From: Buxus sempervirens
Taxonomy: Eukaryota > Streptophyta > Magnoliopsida > Buxales > Buxaceae
NCBI GenBank assembly: GCA_947561395.2
Contig: OX387184.1
Coordinates: 11,202,205-11,266,204 of the forward strand
Direction: 5' to 3'
Length of the DNA: 64,000 nucleotides
Below, in pieces: positions 29,321 to 42,600 of this stretch. The position numbers were made by a program, and so were the translations under genes. Position 1 is the stretch's first letter. Each line of letters begins with the position of its first letter. Under the pieces are notes generated by a model. That model was not told the origin of the DNA. It was given only the letters and a program-made list of their open reading frames with translations, and did not search any database.

Positions 29321-30542
29321 ATTACAAAGGGGACACCTAATCTCTCTCTTTCTCCTTCAGCTATTCTCGTCCTAGCTTGTTGAAGAGCATGTTTCCAGTT
29401 TTTGGATCAAACAATATATTTCCTTCCAACCAAGTAAATACAGCCGCAGGCAAGTTCTCCGGATAAAAATCAAGCACCCAACATAGGAATCATGGGGCAG
29501 ATTCGGTGGGAGATCCTAAGCCCCATCACAAACAGGAGCTCTGATTTATGTAAAAATGAATGGTGCGTTTCAATTCCATGTGAACCCTTATTAGCTCCTT
29601 GTGATTCATTCAATAACCATTGAACCCAATTTGCAAGTTTTTTTTTTAATTATCTTCCACATCAATTCATAGGGGCTGGCTGCATATTATCAACTTACTA
29701 AGCTTTATATTAAGAAATAACTGGAAAAAGAAAACTGTTCTTCCATCATGTCTAAGTTTTAATAGACACCCTCTGCATGTAAAGAAGTGGCAAGGAAGTG
29801 GGATGGGGTGGATTTGGGATTGATGTGTCCTCACCTATTGGGAATAGTTGTACAATGCATGAAGTCTAACCCGAAAAAACTACATAAAATGAATTTGGCC
29901 TCTTTGAGAATTGGGAAACAGTGTCTAGAAGGAAGCTATAATCGCCGGTCACCACAAAGCAAACTGTGTTTTCACTGTGAAAGACACAATGGAGTAACGA
30001 AGTGCGAGGATTACCTGCTCACATCAATGAATATTAAGGTTATGGTTCTAAAAGTTCCTAAAAAGGATATTAGAATAGCTGAGATCATAGACACAGGCTG
30101 ATGACTCATGATAGATCAATCCTGAATTTCTAAAATTAAGACACATCTTAGGCATTGTAATTTTCCAAAACTCTGAAATCCAGTTTTTTTCCTCCTAATT
30201 AAATCTCATGAGGTTTTATGTGTCAATAACATGCCTTTGTTGTTGTTCCTGTCCACAGCAATCAATTTTTTCATGTCCATATTAGAGGCTAGTTGGTGTG
30301 GTGTTAATGATCCTAAAGATCTATGCATTAGCCGACAGTCTGCTGCTCCTAGTATGCATCTACATAAAAAACCTGGATTATTTTGGTACTTTTGTGGGAA
30401 TCACTGTTAGACATGAGCCTTGAATCTAAAGAAAAAGAAAAAAAGAAATTGATTACATTTATATGTAAGTTAATAAAGCAAAAGACTTGTTCATAATCCA
30501 AATCAAAAGGTGCTTACGAGAGTGCTTGATCTCTATAACAAT

Positions 30543-31632
30543 CTAGCTTGTAAAAAGAGAGGGGTTGGCTGATGCAGTACCAACTTGGACTTCAAGCAGC
30601 TCCAGGCGACGCTCCAATGTATCAAGTTTCTCATTCAGAGATGCCAATTTGCTCTTTGTTGTGGCCTCTGAAAATGGAATAGATAATAAGAACAAACTAA
30701 ACATATGAAATAAACACACAAAATCCTAGTCTTGGCATGTTAAAAAGATATAATGCCAGATGATTAAAAACGTTTTGATCGTGCAATTCAAAAGCAATTT
30801 TTTTAATCTACAAATAACAGACTACAACTACTTGGAAATTCAAAAAAATCCCAACATTATAGTTAGGGGAACTTCGGGAATGGCTCACCAAAAAGCGCAT
30901 TGCAAAAGAAATCCTCAACAATGCAAACATATATAATATTGTCAGTATCAACAAAGGTGTGTGAATCCATGAATTACAAAAAGGTCACATAATACTTGGG
31001 ATAAAGAAAATTTTCGGGGGAGATCTTGAGGGAAAATTTCTTGTCCGCGATGTTTGCTGGAAAAAATTTATAAGCGAAGCCTTTCTTCATAAAGAAAATA
31101 TCAATATACTTTTGTCTTAAAAGTTCTAAAACAAGGGAAATTTGAATTCATTCAAAATAAGAAATGTCTTAAAATTTAAGGAACTTTTGGATGATGATTT
31201 TGAAGAATCTGAAAAAAAAAATGAAATGCAGATCTGTTTAACAATCTTGTTAAAGATCATATTTTCCATTTCCTGAAATGCAAGAAATTCTTTTCAAAAC
31301 CATATAATACAACAGAAGCATAGAAAGGAATTAAATTAATTAAAAGCTTCATCCTAGATGAGTATGCCAAATTTTCTCAAATTACAAGCACATAATCAAC
31401 ATAAGAGAAATAACCACAATTAACAAAGAACCGAAACACGAAGTACGCAAAAAGGGAAAGAGATCCAAAGATAATGGGAGTTCAGGAAGATTTTCACACC
31501 AAACTGGATGAGAAATTCGAAGAGGCGACGAACATTGAGGGAGATGTGAGAGATGAACTCTCGATTCTCCCAATCTGCCTGAACTGCGATTCCCACGTTA
31601 ACCGCGTTTGTGATTCCTCCCGCTCTTGCCAT
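30543..31632 (-). CDS. BRK1: BRICK1 (HSPC300), SCAR/WAVE complex subunit, copy 1
   Basis: Two exons, 31632-31500 and 30667-30543, encode 85 residues, exactly the usual size. The start MARAGGITNAVNVGIAVQAD continues WENREFISHISLNVRRLFEF, then the coiled-coil half with SKLASLNEKLDTLERRLELL and the end GTASANPSLFTS. This is nearly identical to Arabidopsis BRICK1. The protein is the smallest member of the SCAR/WAVE complex and stabilises SCAR, which activates ARP2/3 to nucleate actin in growing cells. The intron splits the codon of Glu45. The gene is followed by a foldback MITE in its upstream region (31988-32300). A second copy with the same protein lies at 56555-57656. Confidence 0.96.
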
Positions 31633-31987
31633 TTCCTTATTCTCCTAGTTCTACCCGACAAAAATACAAACATCAACAGATGGAAACCTATAGAATGGAC
31701 TTTCTTTTTGGGTAGAAATTCGATATGGAAAAGGTAAACAAGAAACCCTAGAAACCAGTAGCAGAAAGAAATTGAAACAGATGGAGAATTCGAAGGGGAC
31801 ACCTACCTCGTTGCAGAGATCAGTTAATGTGAACTAACTGTTTCGGACATTTGGAGAGAGAGCTCAATCCGGTCCTGTCTTGGATCAACTGTGGATGACT
31901 GATCCGTTGACTCTTAACGGAAAAATACCCACAAAAATGAAGCTGAATAATATCTCTGTCCGAAAGTTTGTTTGTGCCCGTTAAATT

Positions 31988-32300
31988 GGGGGAAATTATT
32001 TTTAAGTAATACATTTTAAAATAATTTAGATTCAGTCGTATAATTCTTAATTATCGTAAACCATTGATACTTTTAAATAACTAAGAATCATGGTCATTTC
32101 CTTGATCAAGAGTTTCTTCCAAAATGGCCTCAAAAACTTTGAAAACCTTTCCACTTATTTTGTTACAAGTGACGGTATTTTGGAAAGAAATTATTTATGA
32201 AAGTAAAATGATATTAATTTTCAATTATTTTAAGAAAGTATTATTAATTCTTAATTATTAAGAATTGAGCATCTGAATCTGAATTATGTTATTTTTATTT
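31988..32300. mobile_element. Foldback MITE upstream of BRICK1 copy 1
   Basis: Left-arm phrases AAAATAATTTAGATTCAG and AATTCTTAATTAT return as near complements at the right end (TAAGAATTGAGCATCTGAAT, CTGAATTATGTT). The same family occurs at 45104-45463 and, through the duplication, at 60351-60665. The ends are approximate. Confidence 0.65.
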
Positions 32301-32396
32301 TTGTGCTTGTATGGTATTAATTTTTGTTTTTGTTTTTTCTATCCTTATCTAGTTAGGCGTGTTTGTTAATTAACCCACCAACCCCACCCAAAATAA

Positions 32397-32416
32397 ATAA
32401 ATAAATAAATAAACTT
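32397..32416. repeat. (AAAT)n microsatellite
   Basis: A short AAAT repeat that is longer here than at the matching place in unit 2 (about 60757-60770), so it changed after the duplication. Confidence 0.8.
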
Positions 32417-33676
32417 AAAGAAAAGAGGCTGAGAGTAAGACACCTAAATAGTACTTGATGCAAAATAATCTATTATATGTTTATAGCCGGAAAGGGGTCC
32501 TTGAAATGCACTTCAAAGCTTTAATAATTTTCAAAAAATTAATCTTATTATTTTATATTACAATTATTATTGTCAAATTTATTTTTGTCCTTTTAAATGT
32601 GTTGAATAAAAAGTAAATTTTATTCGAATTAATAAAAAAAAAAATCGTTGCTCAAATATGTTAAAATTGATGTCATAAGAAGTAGTTGACGGTCCATCTT
32701 CAATGCAAGAGGATGCATGAACTAAAAGCTATTAATTTTTTTCCGAAAATTTTGATCCCTAGAAAGAAGCATCCCCTTTTTTGTAACGTTTTTTTGTAAC
32801 GCTTTTTCTATCAAAAAATTTAGTCAACTTAAAGTATTGCTCATTAAGCTAGCAACCTTCTCGAAAACTTACAACACGTATCTAAGAACGAAGAAAACTT
32901 ACAACACGTACCAAGAACTGCCAAACTCATCCATGCGATGAAGTTCGATGCAAGTCCAATGTTCGGAAGCATTTTAACCAAGACTACGAACATTTTCCCT
33001 CTCCCCTTCTAATTTTTGCACCAATTCCCACACAGGGCCCCATATGGGGCAACGGGTTTCAACCCTGGTCGGTATAGGGGCTATAGGCTACAAACTCGTA
33101 GCTTCTCAACACGTGAATTCACCATTATACCTGTCAATTAAAAATATAATACCAGAAAGTCGTGTGAGATCCATTCTAAAAATATTAGAATGAATTCATT
33201 CTAAAAATAAAAAAAATTCATTCTAAAAATATTAGAGTAATATCAGCACTCACTTTACCTTTACTCACCCAAAGTCCAAAATTCGATATTTCAGACCCTG
33301 CTAAGATAAAAAGGGAATATGCCCGCCTTCCATCTTGCAATGCGTTTCAAGTGCTTTAAATGGATAGGCTAAGAGATTTTGATCTGCTAGTAATATGTGT
33401 AGTCATATCAGGAGAAAAGATTTAACTTAAAGGAGGGTATCTATCGCTTCTGGTTTAGTATTCTGATCTGATAAATGTGACAGACGTCGTCCAGTTGAAA
33501 GCCGACTATGCATTCGAGATAACTTATTCTAAATGTAAACTCCTCTTGTAAAAGGGCAAAGCATGTTGGGTCCTCAACATCCCCCAACTTGCGTGCACAT
33601 TAAACTAGTATGGGGCTGAAGAATCAAGCCATTTCTATCCACGATTCTGCTATGCAAATTTAAGGATAAATATACC

Positions 33677-36600
33677 TCACGCAGAGGCTGTGACTGGCAA
33701 TAGGCCATTGTGCCTGAGCAGTGCCTCGGGGGATGGTTCACGACCTCGGAATTCCACAAAAACCTGAAACAGAGAATACCAATACATTCCCAAAATTAAT
33801 CCATCAAATCCAGAAAGTAGGGTAATCCAAATGGGTACGGGCACTAGATTATATTAGAAACTGGTGAGCATATCCAGATTTGTATCATGGCTAACCTCAA
33901 GCGGTGGTTTGCCACCTCCAAGAGCAAGTACTGTTTCCCGGAACCTATGACCAGTTTCTTTGATGGCCTGTTGCAAAGATTTTATGAGTTGTCAATCATG
34001 CAAGGAGAAACATAAACACTGATTTATGAGTTGCCAGAGGTTGACAAGGAGTTTAACTAGCTGAAGTATAAACTGATGGATAACAACATCCAAGACTATC
34101 ATTTGAATCCAGCTACATTTTATCTCAATATGGAGTTTAATAAACAGCTAGCCCAGTGCATGAGCCCTCCTCCCCTCTCCCCCCCCCCCCCCCCGGCGTC
34201 AGGCTGAAATGTAGCAACCTAAGGCTCAACGAGTCGTTCAATCAATTAACTAAATTAAATAGTTGTGGAAGGCCACCTGTGGTATGATGCCCTTTGCAGA
34301 AACCCTAGGTAGGTCTTGCAGTTAAGGATTTTCAACCCACATAACTAGGGCTTTTACAGAAATATGAAATACACAATGAATAAAAAAGAATAGAGAGAAC
34401 AGCTGTACTCACGAAAGGAATTTTCTCCAAGTGGGAAACAATCTGATATATCACACTTACGTTGTATGTACAGATGTCATTTTATACATATCTAAATTGA
34501 CTAAGCAATGTGTATATCATCCTATATATAAAATACTGTCTAATCGGAACCAACTTTGTTAACTTGATTATTAATTATATACTGCGTTTTAACATATTCC
34601 TAATAAATTATTCAATAACATAAACTAAAGGCAAAATATACACAAATACATAAACACAGGAGACAAATCTTGCGAAAATTTTAAATTTGTTGTTCATTCA
34701 TTAGCTCTCGTGATTTTGATTCAACCATATGAACAGATTTTTGAGTTCAATTCAATTGACTCAAAATATGTAAAGAGTTCCTCTTCTGGTATTTTGAACA
34801 AGTTTTGGAACAGCAAGCTTGGAGTTGCTATAACAAAGGGGTGTTGTGTCTGTTTTTTTATTTTACCATAAGTTCAAAAGAAATTTGTGCTAATGTGAGG
34901 CCGCTCCTCCTAGAATATAATTGCAATCTCTTCATCACCATATATACACTATCTACTCTTTTAGACATGCCTGGAAATACCTGCGTACAAATTTTCAAAG
35001 CAAACCGATCAGTAGACATCAATCATAACATCCATAAAAGGGATTAATCCAGCACCATGATACCAGCTCCCTTCATTTTTCCAACATCCAGAATTGGTTA
35101 CGACACAACACAACATGGGTATGGGTCTGGGATAAGTTTCCAATAAGTTGAATCCTTGCTGCACTCATTTCAGATTTGACAGAATGAGTATTCTCTTCCA
35201 CAATTTTATTACATTATCATATTTAGACATTTTTATTATGACATTTTGAATATATAATTGATTCCTTTTTTACTTGAAATTAGATATGAATTATGAATTT
35301 TTATATATAGTTAGCTTTTGGCCCTTCTACAGGAGGTCCACCATAGCATATGATCACTTTTTAGAACTCATTAAAATTAACATAATGCTCGACCTTTTTA
35401 TTTTTTGGTGAGGAGAATCAGGTGGAACTCACAGATCTCAACTCAGTTAATGGCAAACTTGTAAACAACTGAAGTTTGTTAGGAATTGGCAACCTAGTAA
35501 ATAATTCAACTTTCACCTTGCTGTGGCGAACTTATTAGTTCAAAGTTAATTCTGCAGTGGTAAACCTGAAAATAATTTAGGTCTATTTTCTGAGGAGGCA
35601 AACCCATAATAATTTAAAAACTTCAAATAGAATTCATTTTAGTACCTACAAACCAAATTCCATTTTTGTGTATTTTAACCAAATAAAACAAAACAAAAAC
35701 CTAGTAATAATATTGTGGAATGAATTTAAGTAACTAATTCTTGGGTTGAGTTTATAATCTAGAATGAATGCCAAATAAACCCTGCATATATAAACAAGCG
35801 GCTTTACATCAAACTATTAACTTTATTCCAAAGCTCTCAAGTCATGATTTCAAGTATTCAAATTAAGCATATCATATGGGGGTAAAATGGACTCAACACC
35901 TATAGACAAACCACCTCAACACCTTTAGACAAACCCACACCCAAAACCAGTAACAATGCCATGCAACATAAATCTAATGTTAATAATTGGAGAAAAAGGC
36001 TATCATGTTGATAATTGGAGCAAAAAGCTATCTGAAATATTTAATGGTCAATGGAGACTGGCTAATTGAATCTATGAAATTGTCAATCCTGGATCACAAG
36101 CTAATATTTTATTTTTTTAGAAAAGTGATGAAGGCTAATATTGTATTCTCTTGGACCCTAGCTCATCCAATACTGAAGCTCATGAACTAACATGGATACT
36201 GCAGCCTAGGTTTGGGCTTCTATGTTTCTTTTTTTCTTTGCTCTTAATAGAGTTCCGTTTCTGGCCAAAGGAAAGGAAGGAAAAAACAAAATAAAATGAA
36301 AAATGCAAAGACAATGAATTATTACACACCCATGGTCAACTCAAAAGAAAAAGCAAATAATAGTGTACTTAAAATGGCTATGTGATTAATTTGACATTCA
36401 GGTTTCCAATGATACCTTTTCATTGTCCAACCCAGCATCCTCAAATGCAGAGAAAGCATCAGCAGACAACACTTCCGCCCACTGCAAAATATTAGAATAT
36501 TTAGCTCAGAGCAAATACAAAGAGGTAAGGAAAAGCAATTCAGGCAATAGTCACACTAAATGATGCATAAGATGATCTTCAGCCAGGCCCCAAAATCTAT

Positions 36601-39600
36601 TTATATGATGCTCACACCAAATGGCCTAGAGAAGAATCAAGCTTTTGACCCAGTTTGATAATCAACAGACCTGCACGTATGCATTGATAGCTCTTGCATG
36701 TAGTTTCCACCATCTATGAAACTCACATGGCATGGATAATGAAAGTCAGAATCAAGGAAGGTTCATGTAATACCACTCTTATTCCAGATGGCTCCCTATC
36801 AATATGATGGCTTTACCCAAATGAGACTCAAAATAAAAATCAAGGCAATATTCAGATGTTCCATGTAAGTTTAAACAACTATTAAGGAACTTAATTATTT
36901 GTCATAAACATCACAATGGTGCAATACAATGTCACAAATACAATGGGAATTATAATGATGACAATGGGCAGCCCAAAGAGAAAACAAAACAATCAGAGAG
37001 ACAAAAAAAAAAGCCACATAAAAAGATTCACAGAACTACCTTGTAACTGTAGTAACCAGCAGCATATCCACCTGACATTCAGTAATAAAAATACAAGTCA
37101 GAGCTAAAATTAATCAGATCAAGCAGTACACTACTTATGCTAACAAAAAACAAAAAAGAAGTTGATTTTCTGAGCATACCTGCAAATATATGGCTGAAGC
37201 TACAGAGGAACCTGTCCTCAGGCAGCGGGGGAATCAGTTGAGTTTTTTCACTTACTCTTCGATCAACATCATAGATGGATTCTGAACCGCCTGGAACATA
37301 CTTTGTATGCATCTCCAAATCCAGACTTGCGCATCGTATCTACAAATTTATATATGATGGAAAACAATAAAAGAAAGAATCATAAATCCAGAGTGAAGAA
37401 TTATCTGTGGTCCTGCAATGGTGTACTTTTTTTTTTGATAAGTAATGATATTTGATTAAGAAAGAAGTGATACATGATAAGTACAAATATATAAGAGTAT
37501 CCTCCTCTCCATCCCAAACGGGGAAGAGGGAGAACCAAAAACTATAATCTGTATCCCATACCATCATGATATGCACACTACCCAAAAAAACAAAAACTTA
37601 TATGGTAATCACATGGAATTTCCCCCAAAAAATAAAAAAATAGCTATACCAAAATTTGCCAGGAATTGCCAGGAAAGCCGGATTCTGGTAATTCAATATG
37701 ATGGTGCATAACAGAAACATCTCAGCTAGAACAAAATTTGAAAAATACTACCTGCATTTAAGAAAATATCAACAGCTCTTGAAAGGTTACAAAAATTGCC
37801 TAAAGTTCTCAGCATTAGTTAGAAGAAGGTTTCTGATGCTTGCCAAAGTCAAAAGAGAGTTCAAATTATATCTTAAAAATGCCGGCCACTGATAAAAGCT
37901 TAGGTTGATAGAAAAAAATTGTTACAACCCCTAGTGTAGGAGTGCAAAAGACCTAGCAGTGTTTTCTTTAAGGCATCCACTGGCACCAGTGATGAAACAG
38001 CTACAGCTTTGTGAGTATATTATAATTCTATTGCATTAAAAATATGAAGTCATATATCCCTTTTTTTTGTTATAAATATCAGATATGAGTTCATATTGCA
38101 TGAAGACCATAAACTGGCGATCCTGCTAAAGCAAGGACCTGATAGGGATGGACGGGCAACAAGCTTAACCTTCACAAATAGCCCTACTTATATAAGAAAC
38201 ATGACCTTGGCAAGATCGCGAAGTCATCCCAGTACAAACCATTCACAGACCCCCAAACAAAAGAGAAAACAGAAATAAAGAAAGAAAAGAAGAGAAGATG
38301 AAGAGCCAATAAAGAATAGGAACTATCGTTGTGTCAAACAGTCTAATCCTCGAAACAACTTGATAAAAAAAACGAAACAAGAAGTTAGAATCTGCATCTG
38401 CCTCACAGGAAATCATACCAAATCAGAAAACCTAAACTCATCATTGAATCTAACAGCCCCCTTTGCGAGCCATGACGAACTGCCTAAAACCAACCCAAAT
38501 ATTTTATGTTCTCCCAAAAGAATCACTTCTCTTTCTTGTATCTTCCATTTCCAAGCACTTTTTACATTCCAATAACAATTATTCCCATTCTATAACAACC
38601 CTTTAGAAATAATTCATGGCTCCCAAAGGGGGCAGTTAGATTCAATGACATTAAATGTGTAAAGGATCCAATGTAGGATCCAAGCCCTTCAATATTAGAA
38701 AAGATCGACTGTATGCAAAAAAAATTATGAAATAATCACAACTTATATAGTCAAGCAATGGATAAAATAATCTTTTCAATTTATTGTTCTTTCTCTCTGC
38801 GTTTTTTTTTTTTTTTTTTTTTTGGGTATTAAAGAGTACGTTAAAAAATTTTTTTTGAAGCTGTACACTAGCTGTACATGTACAGATAATAAGGTAAACA
38901 TACAAACAATGAAACAAACAAACAAACAAAAAAGCCACAGAATTATTGTACAAATATAGACAATTACAGTTATTTGCCTCATTCTAAAGAAAGAGACAAA
39001 CATTGAAATGCATGGTCTCTGAAACCAGTCACGATCCCTTAGCTTAAAAATTCCTCATACATCTTTAATTCCAGACTGACCAACAGAGCAAAAGGTTACA
39101 AACTTGCATTCCAGATTAAATTTAATACATAAGCCACACCAAAGTTGCTTTGCATTGCCATGTCATGCTACCCATTGCTGGCCAAAAGGCCAGGTAAGCA
39201 AGGTAGCTTCAGGTTAGCAGTGACTTAAAACCCTCAGGAATCCCTTAGATCCTGGACCTGAACTTTTGTCAATAAATTCTAAGTTGAGTTGGCATGATGG
39301 TATTTCAAGTCATAACAGTTTATTCTTGTCATTCTTACAATGCTGGTGTACTTTTTAGAATTTTGCTATTAGTTTTTAAATAACTAATGAGAAAATTGTA
39401 TTAAAAAGAAAACAATCTATACAAGAGATGTGGGCCACAATAAATACATTACTTAATTAGCCACATTTATACAAGATGCACAGATTACCCATAATCATGA
39501 CAGTTTATTCTAGTCATTCTTACAATGCTGGTGTACTTTTTAGAATTTTGCTATTAGTTTTTAAATAACTAATGAGAAAATTGTATTAAAAAGAAAACAA

Positions 39601-42600
39601 TCTACACAAGAGATGTGGGCCACAATAAAGACATTACTTAATTAGCCACATTTATACAAGATGCACACATTACCCATAATCATGACATCTAAGAATAAAT
39701 GCACGTTGCTATATGAGCTTTATCAAAATTTCAGAATTTTCTACTTTTTCATGTTCCATAAAGACTTGTATATATTACTTGATTCTTTTCAACAAGAATC
39801 CATGCTTCTGTTGCATCAATGAATTCCAACACTGAATTAGAGATTCTGATGGCTTATTAAAAAATGGAATACCAACCTATATTATACCCCAAAAGAAAAG
39901 ATAAACAGCATCTTTCATACAATCAAAGCCCAAGGTTGATGCCATAACAATTGTGTAGGGAGGCATAGCTGATGGACAATTAAAAGCAAAAACATAGGAA
40001 AAGGGTCCATTCCATTTACACATGAAACCATCCTGAAAACTTTTCAGCAATGAAACTAACCTGACGAAGGCTCAAGGAACCAGCACGGAAAGTCCTTGCT
40101 GCAAGGAGCTTCAAATATACTTCTTCAGGAAGACTTTCTCCTGTCTCATAGTGTTTTGCAATGCTCATCAAAGTGTCCCTACAGAATTTTTCAAGCACAC
40201 AGAATGGTAAGGTGGAATTTGACTATAAGATGCCACTGATGTGTAGATGGTAAAGAAACATAAAACTGAATCAATTGAATGAGACAGGAGGAAATAATAA
40301 TATGTTAATAAAAATTAATGATTAAGCTAAATTGTTTCTATTTACAATGACAGTTTGTCGGTGCCAAAAGATAGGGTTACCCGCTCTAAAGTTGCATCCT
40401 ATACAAACATTGAGGAATTTCACAATAGAAACGAGTAGGAGGTTCTAAAAACTAAGATATCATGCAAAATTTCTAGAAATGAATCTAGATTTAACTCCAT
40501 GCTACTTCAAAATAATAATTAAACTTCCTTAGATTTTACTTAATGGTGTACATACATATGCATGTATACACGTGCAGACTGTGAGTGCATGCAAACACTT
40601 ACATTAGTCAAATGCATGTGATGTATGAAATGTTTATGACCAAATTACTTTTAATAGTACCTTGATGCATTTTAAAGAAAATTCTTCAAGTCATACTTGA
40701 TTTCAGTTAACAAGGTAACTTCATAACCAGAAGGGTGGTCAACTCCCGTGGCAAATTGTTCAGCTATACTTGTATCCATGAGTTGCAAGTTCCGAAATAT
40801 CAGTTTAGATAAAACTAACGAAATGGAAAACTGAATTCTTGGAAAAAAAATCCAGCTAGAAATTTCAAAAGTTAGAAGAAATTTATAAAAGGGTAAATTC
40901 ACAAAGGCAAATGCTCTACTGACCCAGCAATAAATTAACTCCCCTCCAGAGTGGTAAATTGAACTAGCCTATATTGGCACCCAAAGTTGAAAGTGATGGA
41001 ACTTCTTGATTTATATACTTTTTATACTATATAATCCTTAGATAAATTATAACTTTTGTTTCTCTTTAAGTATATTTAGGTGAGTGGTTATCTTTTTCTC
41101 TTTCCATTGATAATTTTAAGAGGAACGCTAATCATCACCTCTCTGACTCACGAACCTGTATTCTACCTGAAACAGAACTGTCATCCCTTATTTATGCATG
41201 TGCCACTGCCATCTTGTCTACAGAACTATTGGCACAGGTTTAATGATTATTCTCAATCATGAGCATTGATTATCTAGACATCCATAGAGCTTATTAAGGA
41301 ATCATCCAGCCATATCTATGAATGTGTTTGGGTTGCACTTATCTAGTTAAGTGTTTGATTTCTCTAAAATAACATTAGCGGTCAAAATGGAACGAAATCA
41401 TGATGAAGGATTGGATATAGGAATAAACAATAAATCTTTAAAATTGTACTTCCATAGCATTAACTCAAAGTATCAAACTTTAAAAGACATTTCAAACATC
41501 AGTGAAAAAATATTATTGCAGTATTTAATGAAAACCAACTCACAGGATTTTAAAATATTCCTTAGTTACAAGGTGGTAGAAGTTGTATTTCCACAATTAA
41601 TAATATATCTTGTTCAAGAGTTAGAGAATCATGAAAGCTGAAATCCTTCGATGTAAAAGAGAAGAGAATGTACAAATACAAAGCTGAGGGGAAGTAGCCT
41701 ATTAGACCCAGAAGAAAGTAAAAAACCACTAAAGAAAAATCACAAATCTCCTCTATAGGGATCTATAGGGATACTAAGCAGGAGGACGAAAACTTGCTTG
41801 GCTGTACCTTTGGCAAGACTACTGGCTAGGTAATTCACAGACCATGAGATACAAGAGAACGAGATAATCAACCCACATATCAAAATGTGAGCCAATCAAA
41901 AAAGATGAACGAGCCTCTAAGAACACGCCTTAGGGTTTGCTATGCCTAAGATAACAAGCAAAGGATCACCCTCGAATTTCTACAGCATCAAAATGCAAGG
42001 CCTCCCTGAAGTCCATAATAAGAGCCAAGATTTACACTTGATAACAAGGCATTCCCCAATACCTCCCAAAAAGAAACAAAGATAGTTCACAAATGATCTC
42101 TAATCCTCCAATCATTCAGCAACTCAGAGCCCCAAGTGAACAACCATAAAAGTCCAACATTGTCACCCTCTCAATAGGAGCATTCCAAAACTCCAGCTGC
42201 CGGTCCAAAGTTGATGAAGACAAGCAATTGTAAATTTGTAAGTCACCCCCTCAAAATATCGCAACAAATATAACCTACAACACTGAAGAGGAAAACACCC
42301 AATATCTTCCAAATACATCACTACCTCTATAATGACCTAACTCTTGACCCTAACTTTAACAAGGATCCTTAACATTCCTAGGATTTCACAAGGACCACGG
42401 GATGGCTTGGATAGGCAGTGATAGCAGTATAGAATCTTTCCCATATTCCCTCCCTAGTACTGCGAACATCAAACTGAGGAAACAACAAACTATGAACTCT
42501 GGAAATAATGTATCTATCCCAACTAATTCTATGAAAGAGCACCAGACCAATCTAACAATCTCACAATGCAGAAAAACAAGGGGCCCACCAACTCATTCTA

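Noticed and set aside
29787-30101. A 104-codon plus-strand frame (MARKWDGVDLGL...) repeated in unit 2, with a Cys-His-like stretch KLCFHCERHNGVTKC
   Set aside because: The Cys/His spacing does not fit a known zinc knuckle, I recognise no family, and the unit 2 copy has lost the start. It may be a retroelement scrap but cannot be supported.
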